NCBI GenBank assembly: GCA_928212115.1
Contig: CAKMRJ010005523.1
Coordinates: 137,367,270 to 137,431,269 of the forward strand
Reading direction: 5' to 3'
Length of the DNA: 64,000 bases
Source of the DNA: Lactuca virosa
Taxonomy: Eukaryota > Streptophyta > Magnoliopsida > Asterales > Asteraceae
Under the pieces are notes generated by a model. That model was not told the DNA's origin. It did not search any database and worked only from the letters and a program-made list of their open reading frames with translations. How positions within the stretch are numbered: the first letter of the stretch is position 1; each line of letters opens with the position of its first letter. Positions 21,653-32,775 of the stretch are shown in pieces. The position numbers and the translations under genes were made by a program.

Positions 21653-22409
21653 TGATGGGTTTTCAGCATTCTAACACTCCTATGGTGTACATGCAACCCT
21701 TGAAACCTTGGGTCTATGTTTTACTAAGATACATGCAAATTTTCTTTTCCAAGGTTCTTAACCTAACTAGCATGGCATAGGGAACTTTGAAACATAATAA
21801 GCTAGTAGAGTTACATACCTTTTAGTAGTGTTTGATTGCTTGGAGTTTGAGAGCCTAGCACCAATAATGTGGATGCCTCAAATGGAAGTCATAAATGACC
21901 ACAAACCTTGGAAGCTTGAGAGAATAGTATAACACTTCTAGAAATCGGACACCCTTAGTTCTCACACCAAAACTAGTGCGATTTTAAGTGCCAATGACTC
22001 CTTTATATAGTGTGGTGGATTAGGGTTACATCCATGTAAACCCTAATACCCATGACCTTTCATTTCCATGAGATCCATGGGTTAAAGCTCCATGGACTTA
22101 CCATGGAAGCCTAGCCCATTCTAAATAAGCATTAGCCCACACTATATAAATACAAGAGTCCATATTTAACTAGTCACACTTTTGATCACCAAATTAATTC
22201 TAAATTAATTTTAGATCAATACTAATTAAATAATATGATTTCATATTAATATATTAGAACTTATAATGTATTAATAAATCATAACTTATACTATTATCAA
22301 AAGATTATCCATATAAATTGTTCGGGTGAAGTGCAACCCAAATGGAGCATGCCGGGTCGGGTCAAGTACATATCAAATATAGTTATGGACTTAGACACCT
22401 TATCCAATA
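21653..22409 (-). repeat. 3' LTR of element C
   Basis: 757 bp. Plus strand starts TGATGGG and ends CCAATA (CA mutated to TA; the 5' LTR has CCAACA). Minus-strand TATATAAAG is at 22011-22019. Confidence 0.92.
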
Positions 22410-22422
22410 GTCTCCCACTTGG
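22410..22422 (-). other. Polypurine tract of element C
   Basis: Minus-strand CAAGTGGGAGAC abuts the 3' LTR. It differs from the GGGGGAG type used by A, B and G. Confidence 0.75.
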
Positions 22423-23254
22423 ATAAGTCTAATAACTATAGTTACAATTATGACTTCAGGAACCGACCGGAAATCGTAGCTCTTAAAACTCTGTTGAACT
22501 ATGAAGCGCCATTTTAGATAAGGGATCATATAATCCTCTGTTCTAGATATCAGCCGGACAAATACATGGAACAATGTCTTACTTATTGTCCAGCAGTTTG
22601 TTTCTCGATTTCCGATTTGTTTGACATAGAACTTAATTGAACATATCAATGTAGTTCTGACCGGGCCCGGTACATGGGTCAACACAAAATCATCGAGGGG
22701 CCCAGATATCGCTTCTAATCCAAGAAGGAACAGATAAACTTCGACTCATATGCTTGTTCTACTACTTGTTGAATCATACACAAATGCACGTTCTATAACA
22801 TCGAGTTACCAATGCGTTTTCGTACAATCAATGTATAAGCAACTCATAGTCAACAACTCATATCTCTAGGTTTGAAGACTTATATGATATTACGGTCTCA
22901 CGATCACTCGAGATAAATTCCATGAAGTGATACAAGTGAGCGTGGATTGAATCCAATACTCAGAACTTAAGAGCACTCATGAGTGTTGTAGAAACTCTTG
23001 CTATGTCCAACATCTTAGACATCTACCAGACAACTCATGACAGTCTTGATTCATATCTACTTCCAACATATGACCGACTGTGGAGAGTTGGAATAATATG
23101 ATATACCATAACATAATTATTCTGGAAGTCAAAACATGCAAAATGAAATGATAGTAAACGATTGACAAAAGATAGCAACACTTTACTCATAAATAAACAA
23201 AAACTTTTATTCATTATCAAATGTCAATTGCACTTTACAAATTTCAAAAACTAT
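22423..23254 (-). other. 3' non-coding region of element C
   Basis: About 830 bp between the end of RNase H and the PPT. No ORF with recognisable content. Confidence 0.5.
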
Positions 23255-24887
23255 CTAATTTCCAAAACTAATATCATCCTTTAGCCCTATGCGCCTTGCA
23301 TGGTGAAGATGCTTAACCCTACTCAGTCCCTTCGTGAGGGGATCTGCTGGGTTCTCATCCGATGATACCCTCTTTGCCACGAGGAGTCCTTCTTCTATTC
23401 GATGTTTGATGAAGTGATATTTTCTGTCAATGTGTCTGGATCTACCATGATCTCTCGATTCCTTGGCTAAGGTAACCGCACTACTGCTGTCACAGAAAAT
23501 CTCCATAGGCTCCTTTACAGCTGGTACAACTCCAAGGTCTCCAATGAAGTTCTTTTAGTCATATAGCCTCCTTTGCTGCCTCGCTTTCCGCTATATACTC
23601 TGATTCACAAGTTGAATCAGCCACTGTATATTGCTTGGAACTTTTCCAAGTAACTGCTCCTCCGTTTATGGTAAAGACGCAGCCTGACTGAGAGCGGAAA
23701 TTATCCCTATCAGTCTGGAAGCTAGCATCACTATACCCTACTACTCTCAAGTCATCACTTCCACCGAGGGTAAGGACCCAGTCCTTAGTCCTCCACAGGT
23801 ACTTGAGAATGTTCTTTACCGCAGTCCAGTGATCCTTGCCAAGATTCCCCTGATATCTGCTGACCATGCTCAATGCAAAGGCCACATTAGGACGAGTACA
23901 AGTCATAGCATACATGATCGAGCCTACAACGGAAGCATACGGAACTCGACTCATCTCTGCTATCTCAGCCTCTGTACTCGGGCTCTAAGTCTTACTCAGT
24001 CTGGCGTTACTCTGGATCGGTAACTCACCTTTCTTGGAGTTTTGCATGTTGAACCTTTTCAACACTTTGTCCACATAGATGCTTTGACTAAGTCCAATTA
24101 GTCTTTTACTCCTGTCTCTCAAAATCCTTATCCCTAGGATATAGGCAGCTTCTCCAAGGTCCTTCATAGCGAAACACTTCCTTAGCCAGGACTTCACTTC
24201 CTGCAGAGTTGGGATGTCATTTCCTATGAGTAGTATGTCATCCACATACAATACCAAAAAGCTAACTATACTCCCACTAGCCTTGACATATACACATGAC
24301 TCATCTTCGCTCCTCGAAAAGCCAAACTCTTTGACTTTCTCATCGAAACAAAGATTCCATCTGTGAGGTGCTTGTTTCAATCCATAGATGGATTTCTCAA
24401 GCTTACACACTCTATTAGGATACTCTGCGCTGACAAAACCCTCTGGCTGACTCATGTAAACATCCTCAGCTAACTTTCCATTAAGGAAAGCAGTTTTGAC
24501 ATCTATTTGCCATATTTCATAGTCATGAAATGCAGCAATGGCTAGCATAACCCTAATAGACTTAAACTTTGCTACTGGTGAAAAGGTCTCGTCGTAATCA
24601 ACTCCCAGAGTTTGAGAAAAGCCCTTTGCAACCAGTCGCGCCTTATAAGTGTGTACATTACCATCCATGTTGGTCTTCTTCTTGAAGATCCATTTTCCCC
24701 CGACTGTCTTACGACCTGGTACATTGTCAACCAAGTCCCAAACTTGATTTTCATACATGGACTGTATCTCGCTGTCCATAGCCTCTTTCCATTTAGCAGC
24801 CTCAGGGCCTGCCATGGCTTCCGTGTAGCTGTTAGGTTCATCCAGAATTATCAGTGTGCTATCACTGATAAGTGTATCACCTTCCAC
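23255..24887 (-). pseudogene. Element C pol: reverse transcriptase and RNase H
   Basis: RT has WKEAMDSEIQSMYENQVW, GGKWIFKKKTNMDG, KARLVAKGFSQ, IDVKTAFLNG and the catalytic YVDDILLIG box. RNase H follows in the same frame after a stop near 23984 (YSDASF, SESEYIA) and ends in a shifted frame (23506-23255) with FCDSSSA and NPADPLTKGL. About 550 codons, close to a full copia RT-RNase H. Confidence 0.9.
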
Positions 24888-25391
24888 AGTAATATGGAAA
24901 CCATAGTAATGCTCAGGTGCATTCCTAACTCTCGTGGAACGCCTCAGAGGTACAGACTCATCTGTCGGATCAACAGGAGTTTCCTCATCAGGTTGATTGC
25001 TAGGGTTTGAGGTTCCTTCACCACTTGACTCTTGAATTTCTTCAAGGTCAATTTGCCTCCCACTGTTTCCTTGGCTTATGAACTCTCTCTCGCGAAAGAC
25101 TTATCTCCTTGCTACAAAGACCACATTATCACTAGGTCTGTAGAAGAGGTAACCAAAGGATCTCTGTGGGTAGCTGGTGAAAATACACCTCTCACTTTGA
25201 GGTTCGAGCTTATCGTGAGTCTTGCGCCTCACGAACGCCTCACAACCCTAGATCTTGATGTGGTCTACATTGGGAAGTTTTCCAGTCCACATCTCATGAG
25301 GTGTTTTGGAAACCTTTTTGGTAGGGACTAGATTAAGGATATGGGTGGCAGTCTCTAAGGCATACCCCCAAAATGAGATTGGTAACGAAGC

Positions 25392-26408
25392 TCAACTCAT
25401 CATGGAACGAACCATATCCAACAAGGTTCGATTGTGCCTCACAGCCACACCATTCAACTGCGGTGTCCTGGGAGGTGTCAATTGTGAGACAATCCCACAT
25501 TCTTTAAGATAGTGAAGGAACTCTGTACTAAGATACTCACCACCTCGATCGGATCGAAGCATCTTAATGTTCCTGCCCAATTGATTCTCCACTTCCTGTT
25601 TAAACTCCTTGAACTTTTCTAAGGTTTCTGACTTATGCTTAATTAAGTAGACATATCCATATCTACTATAATCATCAGTAAAAGTCACATAGAAGCAGTT
25701 AGCATCCCTTGTGGCGGTTCTGAAGGGTCCACACACATCTGTGTGTACAAGATCCAACAACCCTTCACCCATAGCACAAGTACCAGTGAAGGGTGACTTT
25801 TTTATTTTCCCAAGCAAACAAGATTCACAACTATCATCCGACTTTAGGTCAAATGACTCCAAGACTCCATCCTTTTGGAGTTGGCCTATGCGTTTCTTGC
25901 TTACATGTATAAGACGACAATGCCATAATGATGCTTTATCCAAGCTAGTAGAAGAATCGATACACAACACATTATTTCCTAGGTTATCTACAACCAACAC
26001 AGTTTCATACACACCATCACAAGGTAATGCTTTAAAATAAAGAGCATTATTAAAGAAAGCATTAATACCACCACATTCATTATCAAACGAAAAGGTAAAC
26101 CCTTGTTTTTACAAACCATGAAAGGAAATAATATTCCTCGCCATTTCAGACGAGTAACAACATTTATTCAAATATAATGTAAATCCACTACTTAGCAACA
26201 AATAGTAAACTCCAATCTTGGTGACAGATGAAGCTTTCCTATTCGCCATGATTAAGTTTATCTTCCCATGCTCCACATTCTCACTTCTTTTTAGTCCCTG
26301 CAAATCAGAACATATGTGAATACCACAACCTGTATCAAGGACCCAAGAATTAGAATAGGGTGAGTTATTAGACAATATAGTGTAAATACCTGCATGGTTG
26401 GGTTTCAC
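25392..26408 (-). pseudogene. Element C pol: protease and integrase N-terminal half
   Basis: Protease motif WVLDTGCGIHICSD at about 26340. After a stop, 26012-25392 encodes the pre-integrase CRLIHVSKKRI...CESCLLGK region and integrase core with HTDVCGPF, TDDYSRYGY and SDRGGEYLS, ending near PPRTPQLNGVAVRHN (Glu of the VERRN-type motif replaced by Val). 24888-25391 continues the integrase C-terminus in several broken frames. Confidence 0.85.
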
Positions 26409-27294
26409 TTTCCCATCCTTAACATCTTGCAGGTACTTTGTGAAGTTTCGCTTCTAGTGTGACTTTTCATGGCAATAGAAGCATTCAGCCTCTTTAGGGT
26501 TGGCAGAAGGAGTGACAAAACCTTTCTTGGTTCCACTTGAAGGGGAGCCATCAAGGTACTTTCCCTTTTTACCCTTCGAAGGGCTCTTACACTTCTTTCC
26601 TTTGCCTTGCCCGATTGCCAAGACAGGGGCCGCGGTAGGAGTAGGAGTGGTAACAACCGATTTACCCTTAAGACCACTTTCGGCGGTCTTCAAGAGTCCT
26701 TGGAAGTTTACTGACTGTAACTTCCTCCTTGTTCATGTGGTCTGTCATTCAGAATTGATCATAACACGAAGGTAAGGAGTGCAAAATGATGTCAATTACC
26801 AACTCCTCGGGGAAGTTCACATTCAGTTTCAGCAAACGGTCCACATACCTTTGCATTTTCTGCATGTGGCCCGTGATGGGTTAACCATCCTTCATTCGGG
26901 TTGTTATCATGGAGGAGATGATTTCATACCGCTCTTGAAGAGCACTCTGATGGTAGCGGTCCATCAAGTCCTGGTGCATCTCAAAAGGGTAATAGTCTTC
27001 ATAGGACTTTTGGAGCTCGGCTGTCATTGTGGCCAACATGATACATGCCACCTTAGTGGCATCTCTCTCATGTCCCTGGTATTCAGCGATCTCCTCAGGA
27101 GTAACAGATGACTCATCAAGTTCCTTAAGCTCCTTGTCGAGGAAATATTCCTTGTCCTCATACCGAGTGACCATCCTGATGTTCCCGATCTAATCTATAA
27201 AGTTGGATCCATCAAAGATGACTCTCCCACAAAGGTTCATGAGAGAGAAGGAACTGGTAGGGTTTGATCCAGAAGCAGCATTGTTGGAAGACAT
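26405..27294 (-). pseudogene. Element C gag
   Basis: Start ATG at 27294-27292 (MSSNNAASGSNPTS). A TAG near 27190 replaces a position usually Trp. The capsid part (YQGHERDATKVACIML, DLMDRYHQSALQERY) runs to a stop near 26880 and continues in other frames. The zinc knuckle CFYCHEKSH has lost its last Cys (Phe) and has a stop between, so it is not functional. Confidence 0.8.
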
Positions 27295-28077
27295 CTGAAA
27301 AGAAGAAAGACAGGTTTAGATTAGATATAAAGATAGTCCTTAATAAGACACCAAAATGTAATATTAAGGCTAGGACCCAACACAATATTTTATAACTTAG
27401 AAGAGGGATGCTGTAATCCAAGCTATAAAATATTTGAAGGTAGGTGAATGACGATTCACCAATTTCCACCATGAAAAACGAAATAAATTATTAGGTTTTA
27501 ATTGGTTTTGAAACTCCTAGATTCTTTGAGATTCATTGAACATTTCAATGGCATGTTTCAATCTCGAGTGTGCCCTTTAAGTTTTGTGATTGGGATGCCA
27601 ATGATCACAAAACAAGGTGTGAAGTAACCATGCAAATTACTTGGTACACTTAATGTTTATCACTCAACCGATGTGCCGGTTAACCACACGCGCTCCACCG
27701 ATCTATGATAAACCTTAAGCCACCCTTTGCCTACCTTCTTAAGTTTAGGTTAGTGTGCCGGTTAACCACACACGCTCCACTAACGACTTAATCAAAGTGC
27801 AAAGTGTAATTTCATGGGTTAGCACCTTATTCACATTTTCCTAAAGTAACTAAGATTGAGAATTTATAAAAAAACATTTAGTTACTTTACATTCATCATA
27901 CTTTTAATGAGGATTAAAGTCATTGTCCTACCCATTCGGCTAACGACCCTCCACCAGTCAAGGAAGCGGTGGTTGAGAGTGGACACCCATTAAGCTACCA
28001 TTTTATAGGCAACAACCTTATACCCCCTTATAGACCGGCTTTGTGAATGAGGCCTACTAACGGTAAAACGACTTGTT

Positions 28078-28130
<53 letters not shown>

Positions 28131-28828
28131 AACTTATAATATTATAAAGTATAAGGGTTGAATTTTAAAATTTAAAATTCTAGGGGTTGGAACTAAAGTT
28201 TACTAAAATGTGTGAGAGTTTAAATGTTCCAAAACTTGAGGGCAAGTTTTGTAAAACTTTTCATCTTTCATAATTTATGAGTTAATGGTTTATTAAAATG
28301 AGATACTTTTCATTTTATGTAACCTATGTGTTTATTAAATGAACTTTAAAAGAAAAACTTTTGGTAATCCATAACTTGAGGTCAAATTATGGATTCCATT
28401 AAAACACATCAAGATCAAGAATTGAACTACCAAGCAAGTTGCAAATAATTCCTATGATCTTCTAAAGTCATAAGTGTATGAACATTCATATCAATAATTT
28501 CAAGAATCATAAAAAAACATATAAGACTTGAAATTTTGATAATAACTATTGAAAATGGATTAGCGCAACCATTACACCATCTAAAACAAGTTTTATAGGA
28601 CCAAAACAGTTTAGGGTAATGTTTCTAGTCCATTTACAGCAGCAAAACTCGAAAAACTGCACTCTGGGCATTCTACTTGTCGAGTGCATGAACCTACTCG
28701 ACGAGTAGGATTATTTTACACATGGACTCGTCGAGTCCCCTCATGGACTCGGCGAGTTCATTCAACAGAATGCATATTTTTTTGACTTTCTTCAACAATT
28801 TGCATCAAGTATCAAGAAAACAAGCGTA
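27295..28828 (-). other. Leader of element C, with (AT)n and ACTCGTCGAGT palindromes
   Basis: Untranslated region between PBS and gag. 27640-27990 contains repeated 'gccggttaaccaca' and 'cgctccac' blocks. A pure AT run occupies about 28080-28126. 28670-28765 has four ACTCGTCGAGT-like palindromes, a word also found in the leader of J. Confidence 0.6.
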
Positions 28829-28841
28829 GGCTCTGATACCA
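28829..28841 (-). other. Primer-binding site of element C
   Basis: Minus strand TGGTATCAGAGCC, a perfect 13-base match to the initiator tRNA-Met 3' end complement, one base from the LTR. Confidence 0.9.
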
Positions 28842-28842
28842 C

Positions 28843-29609
28843 TGATGAGTTTTGAGCATTCTAACACTTCTATGGTGTACATGCAACCCTAGAAACCTTG
28901 GATCTATGTTTTACTAAGATACATGCAAATTTACTTTTCCAAGGTTCTTAACCTAACTAGTATGGCATGGGGAACTTTGAAACATAATAAGCTAGTAGAG
29001 TTAGATACCTTTTAGTAGTGGTTGATTGCTTGGAGTTTGAGAGCCTAGCACCAATAATGTGGATGCCTCAAATGGAAGTCACAAATCACCACAAACCTTG
29101 GAAACTTGAGAGAATAGTATAACACTTCTAGAAATCGACCACCCTTAGTTCTGACACCAAAACTAGTGCAATTCAAGTGCCAATGACTCCTTTATATAGT
29201 GTGGTGGATTAGGGTTACATCCATGTAAACCCTAATACCCATGACCTTTCATTTCCATGAGATCCATGGGTTAAAGCTCCATGGACTATCCATGGACTTA
29301 CCATGCAAGCCTAGCCCATTCTAAATAAGAATTAGCCCACACTACATAAATACAAGAGTCCATATTTAATTAGTCACACTTTTGATCACCAAATTAATTC
29401 TAAATTAATTTTAGATCATTATTAATTAAATAATATGATTTCATATTAATATATTAGAACTTATAATGTATTAATAAATCATAACTTATACTATTCTCAA
29501 AAGATTATCCATATAAATTGTTCAGGTGAAGTGCAACCCAAATGGACCATGCCGGGTCGGGTCAAGTACATCTCAAATATAGTTATGGACTTAGACACCT
29601 TATCCAACA
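28843..29609 (-). repeat. 5' LTR of element C
   Basis: 767 bp, TGATGAG...CCAACA. Contains an 11-bp segment ('tatccatggac', near 29287) absent from the 3' LTR. Promoter TATATAAAG near 29190-29198. Confidence 0.92.
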
Positions 29610-29614
29610 AAAGC

Positions 29615-29896
29615 ACCACGTAATTCTATTATACATCTTTTCTCAAGCTTCTTCAGTCTATCAGATTGATCAGTAACACTTGAAGTTCCAGATGAAGATC
29701 CAATTGCTTGAACATTAGGTGGAGGAGTACCATTTCCAGTAATACATGACCAGAGCTCCTCATCCAGCACGTTTAAGTAGTCTTGCATGCGATCAGCCCA
29801 CTGATCATAGTATTTAGGGATGAGCATAGGAATCTTAGTTGAAGATCCTAGCAGATGAGAATAGGATGTCATTAAGTTCAGGTTGAAATTATCCAT
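29615..29896 (-). pseudogene. Element A gag, N-terminal fragment
   Basis: Starts at the internal ATG MDNFNLNLMTSYSH, chosen because the related B gag starts at a matching place. It includes the IPKYYDQWADRMQDYL segment typical of copia gag N-termini. It is cut at 29614 by element C and continues at 21647. The longer ORF upstream to 29947 runs into non-homologous leader. Confidence 0.78.
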
Positions 29897-30132
29897 GAAC
29901 GTACGGATGAATTTTTTCAGGAAAAACTTAAGAGTTTTTGGAAACAAATAGCTGAAACGATCAAAGATTTCAAGCAGAACACTCGATTCAACAAATTAGT
30001 TGCAGAATCGAATCACAACTGTAGATCAATTATGATTTTCAAAACAAAAGGTGTGGAAACTTTTGAATCCAGAATTTGATTCAAAAACCTTTTGATTTAG
30101 AATGAAAATCAGATCGCAGAGATATGATTCCC

Positions 30133-30144
30133 GCTCTAATACCA
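30133..30144 (-). other. Primer-binding site of element A
   Basis: Minus-strand TGGTATTAGAGC, one mismatch from the initiator tRNA-Met PBS, two bases from the 5' LTR. Confidence 0.82.
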
Positions 30145-30146
30145 AT

Positions 30147-30442
30147 TGATGAAGTATTGAATCGAGTAATGAACGTAGAATCAGAGTAATGAGAATTAAG
30201 AACACTGAGAGTAAATAAGATCTTGTTTCAACTCAATTATGCTTCACGATTACAAAGAGAGAATAGACAAGACAGACTCCCGAAAAACTCTTATCTAACT
30301 ATAAGTAACATTTCCTATTTATAGGAAAACAATAAAGCATACACAAAATTACAAAGGACTAAGCTTTCTAGTTTCGACACGAAATGCCTTTGTAAAATAA
30401 CATTACATTTCAACACCTTACAATATAATTTCGACCCTTACA
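30147..30442 (-). repeat. 5' LTR of element A
   Basis: 296 bp pair of 8864-9159. TATAAATA at 30316-30323 sits in the same 18-bp palindrome as in the other LTR. Confidence 0.92.
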
Positions 30443-32055
30443 TGGATCAAAATACAAACTATGGCATCGCGTTTTTATGGATATTTGCAAAGGTGCAAAC
30501 GTTAGTGGCCACATCAATGGGAAATCCAAGTTCTATGGTGAAGAAGACGAAGATATGGAAGCTATTGATTCGCGGGTTAAATCATGGTTCTACTCAACTT
30601 GTGATCCTAATTTACTCCAAATCATCTCACTTGACAACTGTATGGCTAAACATTTGTGGGATAAACTTGATGAGTTCTTCTTAAACAACAAGATGCCATG
30701 TATGCTCCAACTATAAGATTAATTCCGAAACACCAAGAAAGGTGCCTCCACCATCACCGAATTTTGCCATGCATTGAAGAATCTTGCGGATGCCCTTGCC
30801 GATGTTGATTCTCCTATCAACGAAATTGAACTCGTAATGTAAATATTAAGGAAACCATCTTCATCTTACCATAATATTGTTGATGTAATTACAAATACCA
30901 AGTCGTTTCCTTCTTTTCTTAGAAGCCTAGAACATGCTTTTACTCCATGAACCATAAGAGGAAAATGTTGATGTTATGCTTGATCCTTCAATCTCCGTCA
31001 CCTCGGCTTTATACTCGGTTTCCTATCAATCCGGAAAATCGAAAAATAAATGGAATAAAAACCGTAATACTAATTGGGGTGCTTCTAAGGGTGAGAGTAT
31101 TTCTAGTTTGTCTACCGGTACTAACAATTTTGTAGGTGCAGAAGCGGGACAACAAACTCAATTTGCAGGTATTTTGGGGACAACTCCTACCAACAATAAT
31201 TTTTTTCCTGCACAACAACATCAACAATATTCCTATGCAAATCTCGACAGCAAATAGCCAACTGGAATTGCTTCATCACAGCCTCATTACTACTTCAGCC
31301 CATATTATGTTGGCCCAAATCAAATGCATCCCAATAGTTTCTTACCTGTTTATGTTTCAGCCTTTTGTCCAGTAGACTTCATTAGCGTTGGCAGCCCAAC
31401 AGCCCCCTATCGCCCCAACTGCATTCTCGTAAAATAGGCGTCCAAGCCCTGTTTTTAATTCCCAGCCAACTGGAATTTTGTTGGGAAGACACAAATTAAC
31501 TTCCCATGAAACGCAACAACCCACCGATCTCGCTTCTGTCTTTCAAGCTATGTCGCTTCAGCCTCCATCAGACAATAACTACTACATGGATACCAATGTA
31601 AGCTCACATGTGTCCTTCAATCAAGGTATTATGTCTTCCCTTACACCATGCAACTCTAAATCTATTATTGTTGGTAACGATGTTATCGTTTTGGTTACTC
31701 ACATTGGTCACATATCTCTTCCACATTCTCAAAATAAATTAGTTTGAAAAGATGTTCTTATCTCTTCTCATATTATTAAAAATTTAATTTTGGTACGCAA
31801 ATTCACACCTGATAATTATGTGTCACTTATATTTGATCCGTTTGGATTTTTCTGTAAAGGATCTTAATTCAGGTGCTCTTCTCGAACGATGTGACAGTGT
31901 TGGTGATCTATATCCAGCTCTTTCATCTTCTGTCTCTTCCGTTTTCGCAAAAATTTCACCGTTGTGTCTCTCCCCACCTAGTATTGTTGTTTGGGACATC
32001 CTGGATCATATATTTTATAGTTTTTGCAGTCTCGTAAATTCATTTCTAGTACATC
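30443..32055 (+). pseudogene. Element K gag-protease-integrase remnant (after insertion A)
   Basis: Continues the gag cut at 8863: MDICKGANVSGHINGKS, AIDSRVKSWFYSTCDPN and LWDKLDEFFLNNKMP are clear copia gag wording (30480-30705). Next come TKKGASTITEFCHALKNL and a low-complexity Asn/Gln/Ser-rich region. A protease-like MDTNVSSHVSFNQG lies near 31590, with active-site Gly replaced, and a GHPG pre-integrase trace near 31998. Many stops and frameshifts make this the most decayed copia here. It ends where element E begins (32056). Confidence 0.75.
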
Positions 32056-32439
32056 TGTTAAGAAGTAAAGCGAATAACAAGCAAAACTAAAAGCACACAA
32101 GGCATAGTCTTTACGTGATTTGGTTAAGGTGACCTACGTCCATGGGGCAAGAGGGGAGTTTTCTTAATTTTAGAACTATCAAATAGAGGTTACAAGTACA
32201 ATTTTCACATAGATTCTCCTAAAACTCTAGAATTCAAGATAAAAAATGACTTAGCATGTATCCCTATTTATACTTGAGGGATCAAACCTAAAACCCTAAT
32301 GGGCCATGCTCATTGGCCCATAGGCCCATGAAAGGTGTCAACCAATCACAATCTGCCATGAAGCCTCTTCTGGAACATTCATCCTTGCATGAGCATCAAC
32401 AACACACATGATGGAGCATCATGATCCATAGAGGCATAT
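32056..32439 (-). repeat. 3' LTR of element E, first part
   Basis: Begins TGTTAAGAAG. Reverse complement of the end of solo LTR F (62060-62449), including the block with TATAAATA (here 32265-32272 on the minus strand). Interrupted at 32440 by B. Confidence 0.8.
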
Positions 32440-32740
32440 TGATAAGAATAAATCCTTAAAGATCGAATAGATTAAAAACAGGTTAACAAGAACACGATAT
32501 GATCAAAATGGTGCTGAATGATTAATAGTCATGTCTCAGAACAACTCGATGAAGAATTGCTTCTATAGAGGCGTAAAATAGGGTTACAACGATAATTATG
32601 AGAGTTCTCCAAAATACGTAGCATGCATGCACCTTATATACTATAACCCTAGCAGTAAATACGAGCGGACAGACGCAACTCGTTTATACAAAATGGACTA
32701 GACAAAACAGGCCCAATGACGCAACACTAAATCTTCAACA
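32440..32740 (-). repeat. 3' LTR of element B
   Basis: 301 bp, TGATAAGAAT...TTCAACA. Minus-strand TATATAAGG near 32633-32641. Confidence 0.93.
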
Positions 32741-32751
32741 ATCTCCCCCTT
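32741..32751 (-). other. Polypurine tract of element B
   Basis: Minus strand AAGGGGGAGAT directly before the 3' LTR. Confidence 0.85.
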
Positions 32752-32775
32752 TGCGTCAATTGAGACCATAGCCAT

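Larger units (their letters stand above)
21653..29609 (-). mobile_element. Element C: Tork-like Ty1/copia element inserted in gag of A
   Basis: Complete 7,957-bp minus-strand copia element with exact TSD AAAGC (21648-21652 and 29610-29614). LTRs 21653-22409 and 28843-29609 differ by about 30 substitutions and one 11-bp indel by eye (about 96% identity). Minus-strand order: LTR, PBS, about 1.5 kb leader, gag, protease, integrase, RT, RNase H, PPT, LTR. Several stops and frameshifts in gag and in the integrase-RT interval make it non-autonomous now. Family resemblance to Tork/Tnt1-type plant copia is from recognised protein wording. Confidence 0.93.
8864..30442 (-). mobile_element. Element A: Sirevirus-like Ty1/copia element with ORF3, disrupted by element C
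   Basis: Complete minus-strand element of about 13.6 kb once the C insertion (21653-29609) is discounted. Order on the minus strand: 5' LTR (30147-30442), PBS, gag with coiled coil and CCHC knuckle, protease, integrase, RT, RNase H (ending 14837), about 1.8 kb non-coding, ORF3 (13024-9334), PPT, 3' LTR (8864-9159). LTRs are 296 bp each with about 10 differences by eye (about 97% identity). Flanking 5-mers are TGGGT (8859-8863) and TGGAT (30443-30447), a one-mismatch TSD. Long gag, integrase before RT, and a third ORF after pol fit the Sirevirus genus of Pseudoviridae. All ORFs carry frameshifts or stops. Confidence 0.9.
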
